This document shows positions 24,198 through 32,227 of a DNA stretch of 64,000 nt, piece by piece. The notes beneath the pieces were generated by a model. It made no database searches and had not been told where the DNA came from. It saw only the letters and a program-made list of their open reading frames with translations. Where the stretch lies: assembly GCF_029168335.1 (NCBI RefSeq), contig NZ_JARGYC010000017.1:1-64000 (forward strand). Direction: 5' to 3'. Both the position numbers and the translations under genes were made by a program. The stretch is from Psychromarinibacter sediminicola. Its GTDB lineage: Bacteria > Pseudomonadota > Alphaproteobacteria > Rhodobacterales > Rhodobacteraceae. How positions within the stretch are numbered: the first letter of the stretch is position 1; every line of letters begins with the position of its first letter.

Positions 24198-26132
24198 ATG
24201 AGCGTTTCGGGCGACCAGATGGAGCTGCGCGAGGAGGAGATCGTCGCGCATTACGACGCGGCGGTGGCGATGCTGGAGGGGTTCGACCACACGCCGCGGA
24301 TCGCCAAGGGCGCCGAGCGGCCGCAGGCCGAGCGGTCGAGCGGGATCGGCACGCGGCGGCGGTTCCGATCGACGACGCCGGGGCTGGTGACGCGGTCGAC
24401 CGCGCGGCCCGAGGGGGTGCATCTGCTGGAACGGATCGAGGCGTCGGACGGGGGCGACGCGCTGGTCTCGCCGGTGCAGGCGACGGTGATGCGCTCGCTG
24501 CGGCGGGCGATCTCCATCGCGCTGGCGGTGGGCGAGGCCTATTCCGAGGCGACCGGGCTGACCGCGCTGAAGAAGGAGAACCTGGAGGGGCGCATCGCCT
24601 CGGCGCAGTCGGCGGAGTTCTCCGAGCTGTTGCAGGCCGAGGCGCTGGCGGTGCTCTACACCTTCGGCAACGCGACGGCCTTCCTGCTGGCGTCTTCCGC
24701 GAGCGAGGTGACGGTGGAGCTAGGCGGCATCGACGAGGTGCTGACCGACAACGCGCAGCTGGCGCTGCACGGCGTGCTGTGGGAACTGGACCAGGACCTG
24801 GAGAAATTCGCCGATACCGAGGCGCGGCTGGTCGCGGTGGTGCTCGCGTTCTGCGAGATGCTGATGGAGAAGGTCGGCCTGCGGGCGCAGACGGCGCCGC
24901 GGCTGGGGGCGTTCACCGGCGCGAGCTGGCGGGTAGAGGCGGACGATTTCACCATCCAGGGGTTCACGCCGGCGCGGAAGGCGCGCGGGTCGGCCCTGAC
25001 CATGCAGTTCAAAAAGCCCAACGAGGTGGTCGGCAACCACATCGCCAAGTACCAGGCGATGAAGCTCTCGAAAATGCTGATGGCCTACGACTTCGAGCGC
25101 AAGCTGAACCCGTTCGCCGAGATGGGCGGGTTCATCTTCACCTTCATGGGCGACGGCGCGCCGGGGACGGGCAAGACCACGCTGATCCAGATGATGGCGG
25201 GGCTGATTTCCGAGTACTGCACGAACGCGGGCTACCCGTTCCGCTACCAGAACTTCGGGATCGACAATATCGACTCGTATCAGGGGAAGTCCGGGCAGAA
25301 CGCGAAGGCCTTCATCGACAACGTGCTGGACCCCAACGTGATCGGCTTCGGCACCGTCGACGACATCGACCAGATCGCCGGCAAGCGCGGCGACCGGCAG
25401 TCGAGCGCGGGGCAGCAGGAGGTGACGGCCGTCCTGATGGAGGCGTTCGCCGGGGCGAACACGGTGGTGCGGGGGAACTGTACCTTCGGGATGTTTTCCA
25501 ACTACCCAGAGAACGTGGACGACGCGCTGCGCCAGCGGGCCGGGGCGCGGTTCCTGGTGGACGGGCCGCAGACGCGGGAGGATTACATCGACATCCTCGC
25601 CCTGCTCCTGGGGCGCAAGCACGAGGTGCCGCTGGGCGATCACGATCTCTACGCCGCGCAGGAGATCCGGCGGGCCGTCGCGCGGTCGTTCGAGGCGCAT
25701 TCGCGGCCGCAGGAGGAGGGCTTGCGGGAGGTCTGGGAGCGGGTCGAGGGGCGGATCGGGCGGCTGGACACGATCGCCAAGCTGGGGACCTACCTGAAGG
25801 CGATCCAGGAGGCGGACGCGCGGTTCACCGGCCGGGCGATCAAGAACATCACCGATGCCGTGAAGGTGCGCGCGATGGATTTCGAGCTTCCGGACGAGTG
25901 GATGGAGGAGCCGGAGCGGTTCCTGTTCAAATCCTACGACGAGAAGCTGGGGATGCTGGAGGAGATGCGGCAGCCGATCACGGATGAGATGGTGATCCAG
26001 GAGATCAACCGTTATGCCGATTCCGAGTTCCGCTATGCCGACAAGTCGGACGAGGCGGCCATCGAGGCGATGGTGCGCGACTTCGGCCGGCAGGAAGAGG
26101 CGCGGCGGAGATACGCCGAACGCAAGGGCTGA
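24198..26132 (+). CDS. AAA+ ATPase with long N-terminal helical extension
   Basis: The 644-residue product has about 300 N-terminal residues of mostly helical, unrecognised sequence, then an AAA+ module: Walker A GDGAPGTGKTT at 318-328, a Walker-B-like IGFGTVDDID at 382-391, sensor-1 Asn435 in MFSNYPENVD, and arginines at 445, 447 and 451 that could be arginine fingers. The C-terminal 180 residues are helical. There are no membrane segments. It shares direction and spacing with the unknown genes around it and probably remodels a complex that includes them. AAA+ proteins next to coiled-coil and membrane partners often drive assembly or disassembly; the actual substrate is unknown. Confidence 0.85.
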   Translation: MSVSGDQMELREEEIVAHYDAAVAMLEGFDHTPRIAKGAERPQAERSSGIGTRRRFRSTTPGLVTRSTARPEGVHLLERIEASDGGDALVSPVQATVMRSLRRAISIALAVGEAYSEATGLTALKKENLEGRIASAQSAEFSELLQAEALAVLYTFGNATAFLLASSASEVTVELGGIDEVLTDNAQLALHGVLWELDQDLEKFADTEARLVAVVLAFCEMLMEKVGLRAQTAPRLGAFTGASWRVEADDFTIQGFTPARKARGSALTMQFKKPNEVVGNHIAKYQAMKLSKMLMAYDFERKLNPFAEMGGFIFTFMGDGAPGTGKTTLIQMMAGLISEYCTNAGYPFRYQNFGIDNIDSYQGKSGQNAKAFIDNVLDPNVIGFGTVDDIDQIAGKRGDRQSSAGQQEVTAVLMEAFAGANTVVRGNCTFGMFSNYPENVDDALRQRAGARFLVDGPQTREDYIDILALLLGRKHEVPLGDHDLYAAQEIRRAVARSFEAHSRPQEEGLREVWERVEGRIGRLDTIAKLGTYLKAIQEADARFTGRAIKNITDAVKVRAMDFELPDEWMEEPERFLFKSYDEKLGMLEEMRQPITDEMVIQEINRYADSEFRYADKSDEAAIEAMVRDFGRQEEARRRYAERKG

Positions 26133-26183
26133 GCCGGGAGGTCCGTCATCCGACCCGAACCGATATCCTTTCTGAACACCGGG

Positions 26184-26525
26184 GTGCCGCTGATCGTGCT
26201 GGCCGCGCTGGCGGTGATCCTGCCGCTCTTGCTGGTGCCGCGGGGGACGCGCAAGCACTGGGAGGTCGCGGTGGCGATCTGGGGCGCGGCGGGGCTGTTG
26301 TTGCTGTGCGGCGGGGTCGTGTTCGCGGTGGTCTACGCAGCCGAGGGGGTCGGCGTGGGTCCGGCCTTCGGCCAGGCGCCGCTGGCGACGGGGTGGTTCT
26401 TCGTGCAACTGTCGGGAACGGCGGCGGTGGCGTGGCTGCCGGTGCTGTTTTTGGTGTGGCTGGGCCTGGCGCAGCGGGTGGAGAAGCGGAAGGGGCCGGA
26501 TAAGGCGCGGGAGGGGAGGAAGTAG
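26184..26525 (+). CDS. Small membrane protein of the cluster, start uncertain
   Basis: With the GTG at 26184 the product has 113 residues and three hydrophobic segments (about 3-20, 30-52, 68-95) with a basic tail. However, the only strong ribosome binding site is GGGAGGT at 26136-26142, far upstream. At the right distance from it stands ATC (26148), in frame with the gene, giving IRPEPISFLNTG before MPLIVL. So either a rare ATC start is used, the start codon has mutated, or the GTG is used with a poor site. I recognise no domain. It follows the AAA+ gene by 51 bp. Confidence 0.65.
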   Translation: MPLIVLAALAVILPLLLVPRGTRKHWEVAVAIWGAAGLLLLCGGVVFAVVYAAEGVGVGPAFGQAPLATGWFFVQLSGTAAVAWLPVLFLVWLGLAQRVEKRKGPDKAREGRK

Positions 26526-26534
26526 TTAAGGCAC

Positions 26535-27308
26535 ATGGATGAGAAGGCGCTAGTGCACTTGCTCAGTTACGGATTGACTTGGGAAAAGCTACGAAGAATT
26601 CCCGAGGAACACCTGGCTGCGCTTTCGGTAATTAGCTACGCAGCAAGCGAGTTAAACGCGCTTCGCCGAATTTACCTTACGCAACCACATGAACCCTGTG
26701 ATGTGAAGCCTGTAGATAGTGCGGCAAGTATCCAGAAGCTTGTAATTCTGCGTTCATGGAGCTCAAAGTTATTTGAAGTTGCTGAATTTGTTGAGTTTGG
26801 TGGGAGGAAGCCGACCACGTCTGACTCAAAGCTGCTTGCGCTTTCATCAAGGGCAGTGGAATCGTTTTCTGAGCTCAAGTCAGGTGAGGGCTATCAAGTG
26901 GCGCGGATAGTACGTCACGAAGCATCAAATCACTATTCGTTTTCTGCTGCAAAAAAGAATCTTCCTAATGTCCCCAAAAACATGGACTGTGATTTCTACG
27001 TTGGAGAGATGGGTGGAAACAGCTTCTTTCCATTGGGCGAAGCTGTCATGTTTCATGCTAGGCTGAGTCGAAAATGGGCTGCCATTGAACCTTCGGAGCA
27101 GCGGCAAAAGCTTTTTGAAGAGTGGCTCGATTGGTGTTTGAAGGCGAGTCGCTGGGTTGATGAGGTGCACGCTGATTTTGCGGATCAGCTTTTGTTCGAG
27201 GCATTCAAAGATAGGAAGTTTAAAAAGAAAGTGTATTGGGTGCCGCTTGAGTACGTTGGGCATCATTCTGAACACACTACGCCCGTTTTCCTGAAGAAAG
27301 AGCCCTAA
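26535..27308 (+). CDS. AT-rich, apparently acquired gene; possible HEPN-like protein
   Basis: The 257-residue product has no family I can name. Base composition is strikingly different: sampled rows are about 38-52 percent GC against about 65-70 percent on both sides, and codon use is relaxed. The N-terminus is helical (EEHLAALSVISYAASELNAL). At 127-133 it carries R-H-E-A-S-N-H followed by Tyr, an R-x5-H pattern with a polar residue after Arg, as in the active site of HEPN ribonucleases; this likeness is suggestive only. The stop overlaps the ATG of the DUF6638 gene by one base (TAATG), so it is translationally linked to the cluster. Likely a horizontally gained insertion. Confidence 0.75.
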   Translation: MDEKALVHLLSYGLTWEKLRRIPEEHLAALSVISYAASELNALRRIYLTQPHEPCDVKPVDSAASIQKLVILRSWSSKLFEVAEFVEFGGRKPTTSDSKLLALSSRAVESFSELKSGEGYQVARIVRHEASNHYSFSAAKKNLPNVPKNMDCDFYVGEMGGNSFFPLGEAVMFHARLSRKWAAIEPSEQRQKLFEEWLDWCLKASRWVDEVHADFADQLLFEAFKDRKFKKKVYWVPLEYVGHHSEHTTPVFLKKEP

Positions 27309-28675
27309 TGAAACGCCTCATCTCCAAGGGTCTGATGTTCGGGAACCTCGTCGAGGTGTCCTCGCCCGCGCTGGTGGACCGGTACAACCGGGCGCTTAAG
27401 CACCTGACGGGCAACACGACCGGGCTCAACGACTTCCACGTGGACATCTCCGGCTACAGCCCCGAGATCGGCGAGGAGCTGGGCGATCCGCTGTACCTGA
27501 ACCCCAACGGCTGCAACCGGCAGTTCATCCTGCTGACGACGGAGCAGAAGACCGCGCCGCTCTTGAACGCCAAATTCTCGTTCTCGCGCCGGGCGCTTCG
27601 GGACTTCATCGAACAGAACGAGACCAAGCTCTTCGCGCTGGTCACGCGGGACGCGGTGGCGGGCGAGCTGATGAACTCGGTGCTGGACCTGTCGAGCCCC
27701 GAGCGGCTGTTCGACATTCACCGGATCGTGGTCGAGGCGGACACCACCGGCGGCGACGTGAAGAACGCGCGCGCGCTGCAGGAGAAGATCGAGCATTTCC
27801 GCGACGACGACGACGCCTGGTGGGACGACGTGCTGATCGCCGAGATGATCGGGCTGGCCAAGCAGACCGGCGACGTTACGCGCAACCCGGTGGACCTGGG
27901 CAGCTTCGAGATGAAGGTGCCGGATTACTGGACGGCGCATTTCGGCGGGCTCTACATCTTTCGCGGGGTGGAGCATCCGGCGGCGATCGCGGCGGGGGAC
28001 AAGGCCGCGCTGGGCGAGCTGCCGGTCAAGTTCCTGCTGGGGATGGATCAGCCGAACCGGATCGCCAAGTTCCTGGAGCTGAACGACCTTGCCGAGCCGA
28101 TCGTGAAGGCGCGCGGCATCGACGCGGCGGCGATCCTGCGCCAGAAGATGGATTTCATCCTGGTGGACGCGGCGGCCGAGCAGGGCCACGACCTGACCGG
28201 CGCCACGCGGCGCGACCTGAGGATGCTGGCCCGCCGGATCGGCAGCGACCTGCCCGAGGCGTATCACGGGCTGGCCGCGCTGCTGCGCTGGGCGGAAGGC
28301 GGCGGCCCCTGGCCGCGGATCGCCAGCGACCACCCGGCCTATTTCTACACATTGCGGGCGGCGGCCGGGCCGCGGCGCGATCTGGTGAACCAGCTTCTGG
28401 CCGAGCTGACGCCGCTGGACGTGCGGCAGCTGTTCATCTGCCACAAGGAGCTGTTCTACACGCTCTACCGCGGCTGGGGCGAGCAGAAGCGCGAGTTCGT
28501 GGCCGAGTTCCTTGCGGCCGAATATCAGGTGGACAAGGCCGGCACCCGCGCGGCACTGTTCGGGCACGAGCCGGGCATGGAAGAGCCCGCGCCCCCGCCC
28601 GAGCCCGCGCGCCCGTCGCGCCGGCGCGACGATCTGGTGGCGCGGGTCGGCCCCTGGGGTGCGGTGCGGAGATAG
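27308..28675 (+). CDS. DUF6638 family protein
   Basis: The 455-residue product starts MKRLISKGLMFGNLVEVSSP and matches my memory of DUF6638, a family of unknown function from alphaproteobacteria. There is no membrane segment. Conserved-looking parts include LTGNTTGLNDFHVDISGYSP, FSRRALRDFIEQNETKLFAL and a stretch of aspartates DDDDAWWDDV near 160. The final 40 residues are proline- and arginine-rich and probably flexible. Its start is fused by TAATG to the AT-rich gene upstream. With the AAA+ ATPase and DUF1523 genes it forms the core of the unexplained cluster. Confidence 0.8.
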   Translation: MKRLISKGLMFGNLVEVSSPALVDRYNRALKHLTGNTTGLNDFHVDISGYSPEIGEELGDPLYLNPNGCNRQFILLTTEQKTAPLLNAKFSFSRRALRDFIEQNETKLFALVTRDAVAGELMNSVLDLSSPERLFDIHRIVVEADTTGGDVKNARALQEKIEHFRDDDDAWWDDVLIAEMIGLAKQTGDVTRNPVDLGSFEMKVPDYWTAHFGGLYIFRGVEHPAAIAAGDKAALGELPVKFLLGMDQPNRIAKFLELNDLAEPIVKARGIDAAAILRQKMDFILVDAAAEQGHDLTGATRRDLRMLARRIGSDLPEAYHGLAALLRWAEGGGPWPRIASDHPAYFYTLRAAAGPRRDLVNQLLAELTPLDVRQLFICHKELFYTLYRGWGEQKREFVAEFLAAEYQVDKAGTRAALFGHEPGMEEPAPPPEPARPSRRRDDLVARVGPWGAVRR

Positions 28676-28678
28676 GCG

Positions 28679-28957
28679 ATGTTGGGTCTGGTCAAGCTGA
28701 TCATCTTCGGCTTCGTCATTCTGACGGTGATCTACGTGCTGGTCTGGCTGTATTCCCGCTCGGTCCGGCGCGAGCGGCTGGAGGACCAGTGGGACGCCGA
28801 CAATCCGGAAGGGGGTGACCCGCAGGCGAAGGAGACATATGTGGAGGACGGCATGAAGGACTATCACGCCTCGATCCGTCCGAAGCTGATCCTTCTCGTC
28901 TATGTCATTCCCGTGGTGCTGATCGTCGCGGTGATGATCGTCATCAACTGGAGCTGA
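28679..28957 (+). CDS. Small two-span membrane protein of the cluster
   Basis: The 92-residue product has membrane helices at about 4-25 (LVKLIIFGFVILTVIYVLVW) and 69-90 (LILLVYVIPVVLIVAVMIVI), separated by a highly charged, acidic loop. The gene starts 3 bp after the DUF6638 stop and is followed after 11 bp by the DUF1523 gene, so the three are co-transcribed. No known family could be assigned. It may anchor the soluble cluster proteins at the inner membrane. Confidence 0.8.
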   Translation: MLGLVKLIIFGFVILTVIYVLVWLYSRSVRRERLEDQWDADNPEGGDPQAKETYVEDGMKDYHASIRPKLILLVYVIPVVLIVAVMIVINWS

Positions 28958-28968
28958 GGTCGCCGCCG

Positions 28969-29655
28969 ATGGTTTATGTCAAGTGGTTCTTCCGCATCGT
29001 CGTCTTCGTGCTGCTGTTCGGCGTGCTGCACTACACGCTGCCGCAGCATGACGTGGTGCGGGTGGTGAACACCTATCAGGAGCGGCAGGACCTGAACGAC
29101 TGGACCCGGATCTTCTGGGCCCAGCCCGACGACCAGTCGGCCGAGCTGGTGAACCGCGACGTGCAGTTCATCCAGACGGTGCGCCGCAAGACCTGGCTGT
29201 TCGGCTTCGTCCCGCGCGAGTCCACCGGCGTGATGGTCTATCGCAACGAGGATACCGGCTGGTCCTGGCCGTTCTACTTCAAGTTCGACACCGCGAGCCT
29301 GCAGACCGAGGCGGACGACCTGCGCTCGACCGCCGAGAACCCGAAATGGGCCGTGATGACGCATTACGGCTGGCGGATGGAGCTGCTGTCCGTCTTCCCC
29401 AACGCGGTCGCGATCCGGCAGGTCGACTCGCCCGACTACTACCCGATCCCGTGGTTCAACATCTTCTTCTTCGTCTTTCTCGGTGTCGCCTGGCTGTTCC
29501 TGCGGGCGATGTGGCGACAGTTCCGCGAACGCTCCATCGACCCGGTGGTCGACAGCGCCGGCGAGGCGTGGGAGAGCGCGGACCAGCGGTTCGACGACAC
29601 CCGCGGGCGGCTGCGCAGGTGGATTGACAGCTGGCGCCGCTCGCCGCGGCGATGA
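28969..29655 (+). CDS. DUF1523 family membrane protein
   Basis: The 228-residue product begins MVYVKWFFRIVVFVLLFGVL, a membrane helix, followed by the typical DUF1523 block TLPQHDVVRVVNTYQERQDL. A periplasmic-looking domain runs to about 160 and a second helix lies at about 163-181 (PWFNIFFFVFLGVAWLFLRA). The C-terminus is basic and cytoplasmic. DUF1523 is a family of unknown function found mainly in Rhodobacterales and relatives. It is the last gene of the cluster; an inverted dispersed repeat follows directly. Confidence 0.85.
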   Translation: MVYVKWFFRIVVFVLLFGVLHYTLPQHDVVRVVNTYQERQDLNDWTRIFWAQPDDQSAELVNRDVQFIQTVRRKTWLFGFVPRESTGVMVYRNEDTGWSWPFYFKFDTASLQTEADDLRSTAENPKWAVMTHYGWRMELLSVFPNAVAIRQVDSPDYYPIPWFNIFFFVFLGVAWLFLRAMWRQFRERSIDPVVDSAGEAWESADQRFDDTRGRLRRWIDSWRRSPRR

Positions 29656-29657
29656 TG

Positions 29658-29679
29658 CTTCTTCTCGTTTCAAATACGC
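29658..29679. repeat. Dispersed intergenic repeat, inverted copy
   Basis: CTTCTTCTCGTTTCAAATAC followed by GC, the reverse complement of the GTATTT-ACGAGAAGAAG element. It begins 3 bases after the stop codon of the DUF1523 gene. Confidence 0.7.
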
Positions 29680-29760
29680 AATAAGGGCTGACCGTCCCGC
29701 GTCGCCGGTCGGCGCAGGGTGGCGGTCGAGACCGGCCCCCGGCGGGGGCGGACCCGCCGG

Positions 29761-30000
29761 TTATTTCTTCACGGGCCGCAGCCGGTAGACGCCTTCGGGC
29801 AGGTTCAGCGCCGCCGACAGGTCGCGCAGCTGGGCGAAGGACAGCGTGATCCGCTGCAGCCGGTCGGTATGCGGGTCCAGCTGCTCGACCGTCACGCAGT
29901 CGTCGAAGCCGTTGATGATCACATCTTCCTTCAGATGCGGGCTGCCCTCGTCGACGAGGGTGATGACGGTGGCGTCGAAGTCGTGCTCGATGGTGAACAT
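29761..30000 (-). CDS. Small hypothetical protein
   Basis: The 79-residue product (MFTIEHDFDATVITLVDEGS ... LPEGVYRLRPVKK) has alternating beta-strand character and no membrane segment. It resembles small proteins seen across Rhodobacterales, but I know no function. The frame is open upstream, but the methionine chosen starts the ordered sequence. It is divergent from the DUF6455 gene, and a perfect FNR box lies between them, 73 bp from this start. Confidence 0.65.
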   Translation of the reverse strand: MFTIEHDFDATVITLVDEGSPHLKEDVIINGFDDCVTVEQLDPHTDRLQRITLSFAQLRDLSAALNLPEGVYRLRPVKK

Positions 30001-30072
30001 GCGGCGGAGCCTAGACCGCAACCGGACCGGGCGAAACCGATTCCCGCGCGGGCGGCGGTGCGGGGGCGCGGA

Positions 30073-30086
30073 TTGATCCGGATCAA
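30073..30086. promoter_or_regulatory. FNR/FnrL binding site
   Basis: TTGATCCGGATCAA is a perfect match to the FNR consensus TTGAT-N4-ATCAA. It lies 64 bp before the ATG of the DUF6455 gene (30150) and 73 bp from the start of the divergent small gene (30000). FnrL, the oxygen-sensing iron-sulfur regulator of Rhodobacterales, would be expected to bind here when oxygen is low. Confidence 0.75.
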
Positions 30087-30149
30087 AGTCAGCGGGTCGC
30101 GAATCTGTTTGGGTCCGGCGCATCGGACAGGTCGAGGGGAGCCAAAGCC

Positions 30150-30398
30150 ATGGGCAATCGGATGGAAGAGGCGAGGACGGCCTGTCTGATGCAGGGGATG
30201 TCCCGGACATTGGGCACGTCGCCGGCCGGCATAGAGGGACAGCTGGGCCGCGCGCGACTGGAGGCGATGGTGGAGACCTGCCGCGCCTGTACGAAGTCCG
30301 ACGACTGCATCCTCTGGCTGCTGGAGCACGGGGCAGGGGCCCGGAGGGCGCCGGGATACTGCCTGAACGGCGAGCAGCTGGAAGTGCTGGCCGGCTAG
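30150..30398 (+). CDS. DUF6455 family protein
   Basis: The 82-residue product shows the DUF6455 pattern: three cysteines in ETCRACTKSDDCILWL at about 43-58 and the end block RAPGYCLNGEQL with a fourth. The spacing C-x2-C-x5-C plus a distal Cys could bind a metal or iron-sulfur cluster, but this is not established. The family is typical of Rhodobacterales. The perfect FNR box upstream suggests induction at low oxygen. A GC hairpin after the gene probably ends transcription. Confidence 0.8.
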   Translation: MGNRMEEARTACLMQGMSRTLGTSPAGIEGQLGRARLEAMVETCRACTKSDDCILWLLEHGAGARRAPGYCLNGEQLEVLAG

Positions 30399-30437
30399 GC
30401 GCGCAGGGCGGACCGCCCGGCCGGCGCCGGCACGCAC

Positions 30438-30470
30438 GCCGCCCCCGAGGCCGACCGGCCCGGGGGCGGC
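30438..30470 (+). terminator. Terminator-like hairpin
   Basis: GCCGCCCCCG (30438-30447) pairs perfectly with CGGGGGCGGC (30461-30470) across a 13-base loop, followed by GCTATTTCC rather than a pure U-run. It lies between the DUF6455 gene and mscL. Confidence 0.5.
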
Positions 30471-30573
30471 GCTATTTCCGAAATTACCAATCGCCAGGCT
30501 GTTTCGAGTGTCGTTAAGATAGAGCCGCCGGCGCGTCGTCGTCATTGCGCCGGGCGTCACGAGAGGACAGTCA

Positions 30574-31005
30574 ATGCTGAGCGAATTCAAGGCGTTCATC
30601 GCCAAGGGCAATGTCATGGACATGGCCGTGGGGATCATCATCGGCGCGGCCTTCACCGCGATCGTGAAGTCGATGGTGGACGATCTGATCAACCCCATCG
30701 TCGGGCTCTTCCTGGGCGGGGTGGATTTCACCGACAATTTCGTCGTGCTGCGGGGCGCGGGCGACTACCCCTCGCTGGCGGCCGCGCGCGAGGCGGGGGC
30801 GGCGGTGTTCGCCTACGGGTCGTTCATCATGGCGGTGATCAACTTCCTGATCATCGCCTTCGTGGTCTTCCTGCTGGTGCGCTACGTGAACCGGGTCAAG
30901 GACATGGCGGTGCGCAAGCCTGACGAGCCGGCCGAGGCGGCGCCGGCGGGGCCGACGCAGCTGGACGTGCTGCTGGAGATCCGCGATGCGCTGAAGAAAG
31001 GGTGA
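30574..31005 (+). CDS. mscL: Large-conductance mechanosensitive channel MscL
   Basis: MscL opens at high membrane tension and releases solutes during osmotic downshock. The 143-residue product has the cytoplasmic start [20 protein letters not shown], the pore helix [20 protein letters not shown], a periplasmic loop, the second membrane helix near 82-105 ([20 protein letters not shown]) and the C-terminal helical bundle ([15 protein letters not shown]). GAGAGGAC precedes the ATG. It is monocistronic. Confidence 0.97.
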   Translation: MLSEFKAFIAKGNVMDMAVGIIIGAAFTAIVKSMVDDLINPIVGLFLGGVDFTDNFVVLRGAGDYPSLAAAREAGAAVFAYGSFIMAVINFLIIAFVVFLLVRYVNRVKDMAVRKPDEPAEAAPAGPTQLDVLLEIRDALKKG

Positions 31006-31092
31006 TCGACGGCGGGTGCCGCATCTTTCGGATTTCGCGCCCACCTGTGCTAAGCTCTTGCCATTGCGTGAATTGATTCCGGAGGTGTCCCG

Positions 31093-31554
31093 ATGCTTGC
31101 CCGACTGACGACGGCGGTGGCCGTTGTGTTCTTTGCCCTGGCCGCACAGGCCGAGACGATGATGGTGAATTCGCCGAACGACGGGTTCCTGAACCTGCGC
31201 ACCGGGCCGGGGAACGGCTATCAGATCATCATGCAGATGCCGCACAGCTCGCTTCTGGAAACGCTGGAACGGTCGGGCAACTGGCTGCGGGTGCGCCACG
31301 AATCGGGCTACGAGGGCTGGGCCTATCGCAAGTACATGGTGCGCTACGATCCGACCCCGAACCTGTACCGGGTGTATTCGCCGAACGACGGCTTCCTGAA
31401 CCTGCGCACGGGGCCGGGCACGCGCTTTGCCATCATCACGCCGATGTACAACGGAACCGAGGTGCGGATCCTGGAATGGTCCGGCAAATGGGTCCGCGTG
31501 CAGACCGAATACGGGCAGCAGGGCTGGGCCTATTCGAGCTATCTGGTGAAGTAG
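31093..31554 (+). CDS. Exported protein with two SH3 domains
   Basis: A signal peptide (MLARLTTAVAVVFFALAAQA) is followed by two bacterial SH3 repeats of about 60 residues. Each has the core SPNDGFLNLRTGPG and ends SGYEGWAYRKYM or YGQQGWAYSSYL. Bacterial SH3 domains often bind cell-wall peptides. The two repeats are very alike, pointing to internal duplication. CGGAGG lies 6 bases upstream of the ATG. A related single-purpose SH3 gene follows. Confidence 0.85.
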   Translation: MLARLTTAVAVVFFALAAQAETMMVNSPNDGFLNLRTGPGNGYQIIMQMPHSSLLETLERSGNWLRVRHESGYEGWAYRKYMVRYDPTPNLYRVYSPNDGFLNLRTGPGTRFAIITPMYNGTEVRILEWSGKWVRVQTEYGQQGWAYSSYLVK

Positions 31555-31659
31555 CCGCTGATCACGACATGGAAACGATGTGTTGCCGCGCCGCGTCTTT
31601 GGCGGACGCGGCGGCGTGGTATCCTTATGCGGATTGTTGGTGAATTCGCGGGGGCTTTC

Positions 31660-32160
31660 ATGTTTCGGACACTGGGATTGGCGGTCGCGTTCGGCGTGGC
31701 CGCGACGGCGGGCGTTTCGGGCGAGGCGGTGCTGACGGGGCCGGCGGCGCTCTGGGCCGGGCCGGACGCGCATTACGAAACGGTCGGATCGGCCGGCGGC
31801 GGAACGCGGGTCGAGACGCTGTCGGGCGCCATCGGATGGACCCTCGTGCGCCTGCCGGGCGGCGCGCAGGGCTGGGTGCGGACGGCGAAGCTGGGCGCGC
31901 CGGGGGCCTATGCGGCGCCGGCCGTGTCGGCGGCGCCTGCGGCCCCCGTCGCGACCGAGGTCGCACCCTATACCTCCGTCGTCTGGCCGGAGGTCGGGCC
32001 GCTGACCCTGCGCGCCGGGCCGGGCATCGGCTATCCCGCCCTGCGCGGCATGGTGCGGGGCGACTGGGTCGCCGTCGTGGCCGAATCCGGCCCGTGGGTG
32101 AAGGTCGAGCATGAATCGGGCGCGACCGGCTGGGCCTGGCACGCCTATCTGACGCGCTGA
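31660..32160 (+). CDS. Exported protein with SH3 domains
   Basis: The 166-residue product has a signal peptide (MFRTLGLAVAFGVAATAGVS) and two SH3-like repeats: one diverged (GPAALWAGPDAHYETVGSAG, ending GAQGWVRTAKL) and one closer to the upstream protein (GPLTLRAGPGIGYPALRGMV, ending GATGWAWHAYL). An in-frame ATG at 31627 would put 11 residues before the signal peptide and is less likely. The gene follows the other SH3 gene by about 100 bp, with a GC hairpin between (31585-31615), so the pair arose by gene duplication but may be separately expressed. Confidence 0.8.
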   Translation: MFRTLGLAVAFGVAATAGVSGEAVLTGPAALWAGPDAHYETVGSAGGGTRVETLSGAIGWTLVRLPGGAQGWVRTAKLGAPGAYAAPAVSAAPAAPVATEVAPYTSVVWPEVGPLTLRAGPGIGYPALRGMVRGDWVAVVAESGPWVKVEHESGATGWAWHAYLTR

Positions 32161-32227
32161 GGCCCGGGCCGTCGCGCCCGGCTCGCTTCGCCGCGCCCGG
32201 CGGCGGGCGCGGCGTGGTGCGGACGGA

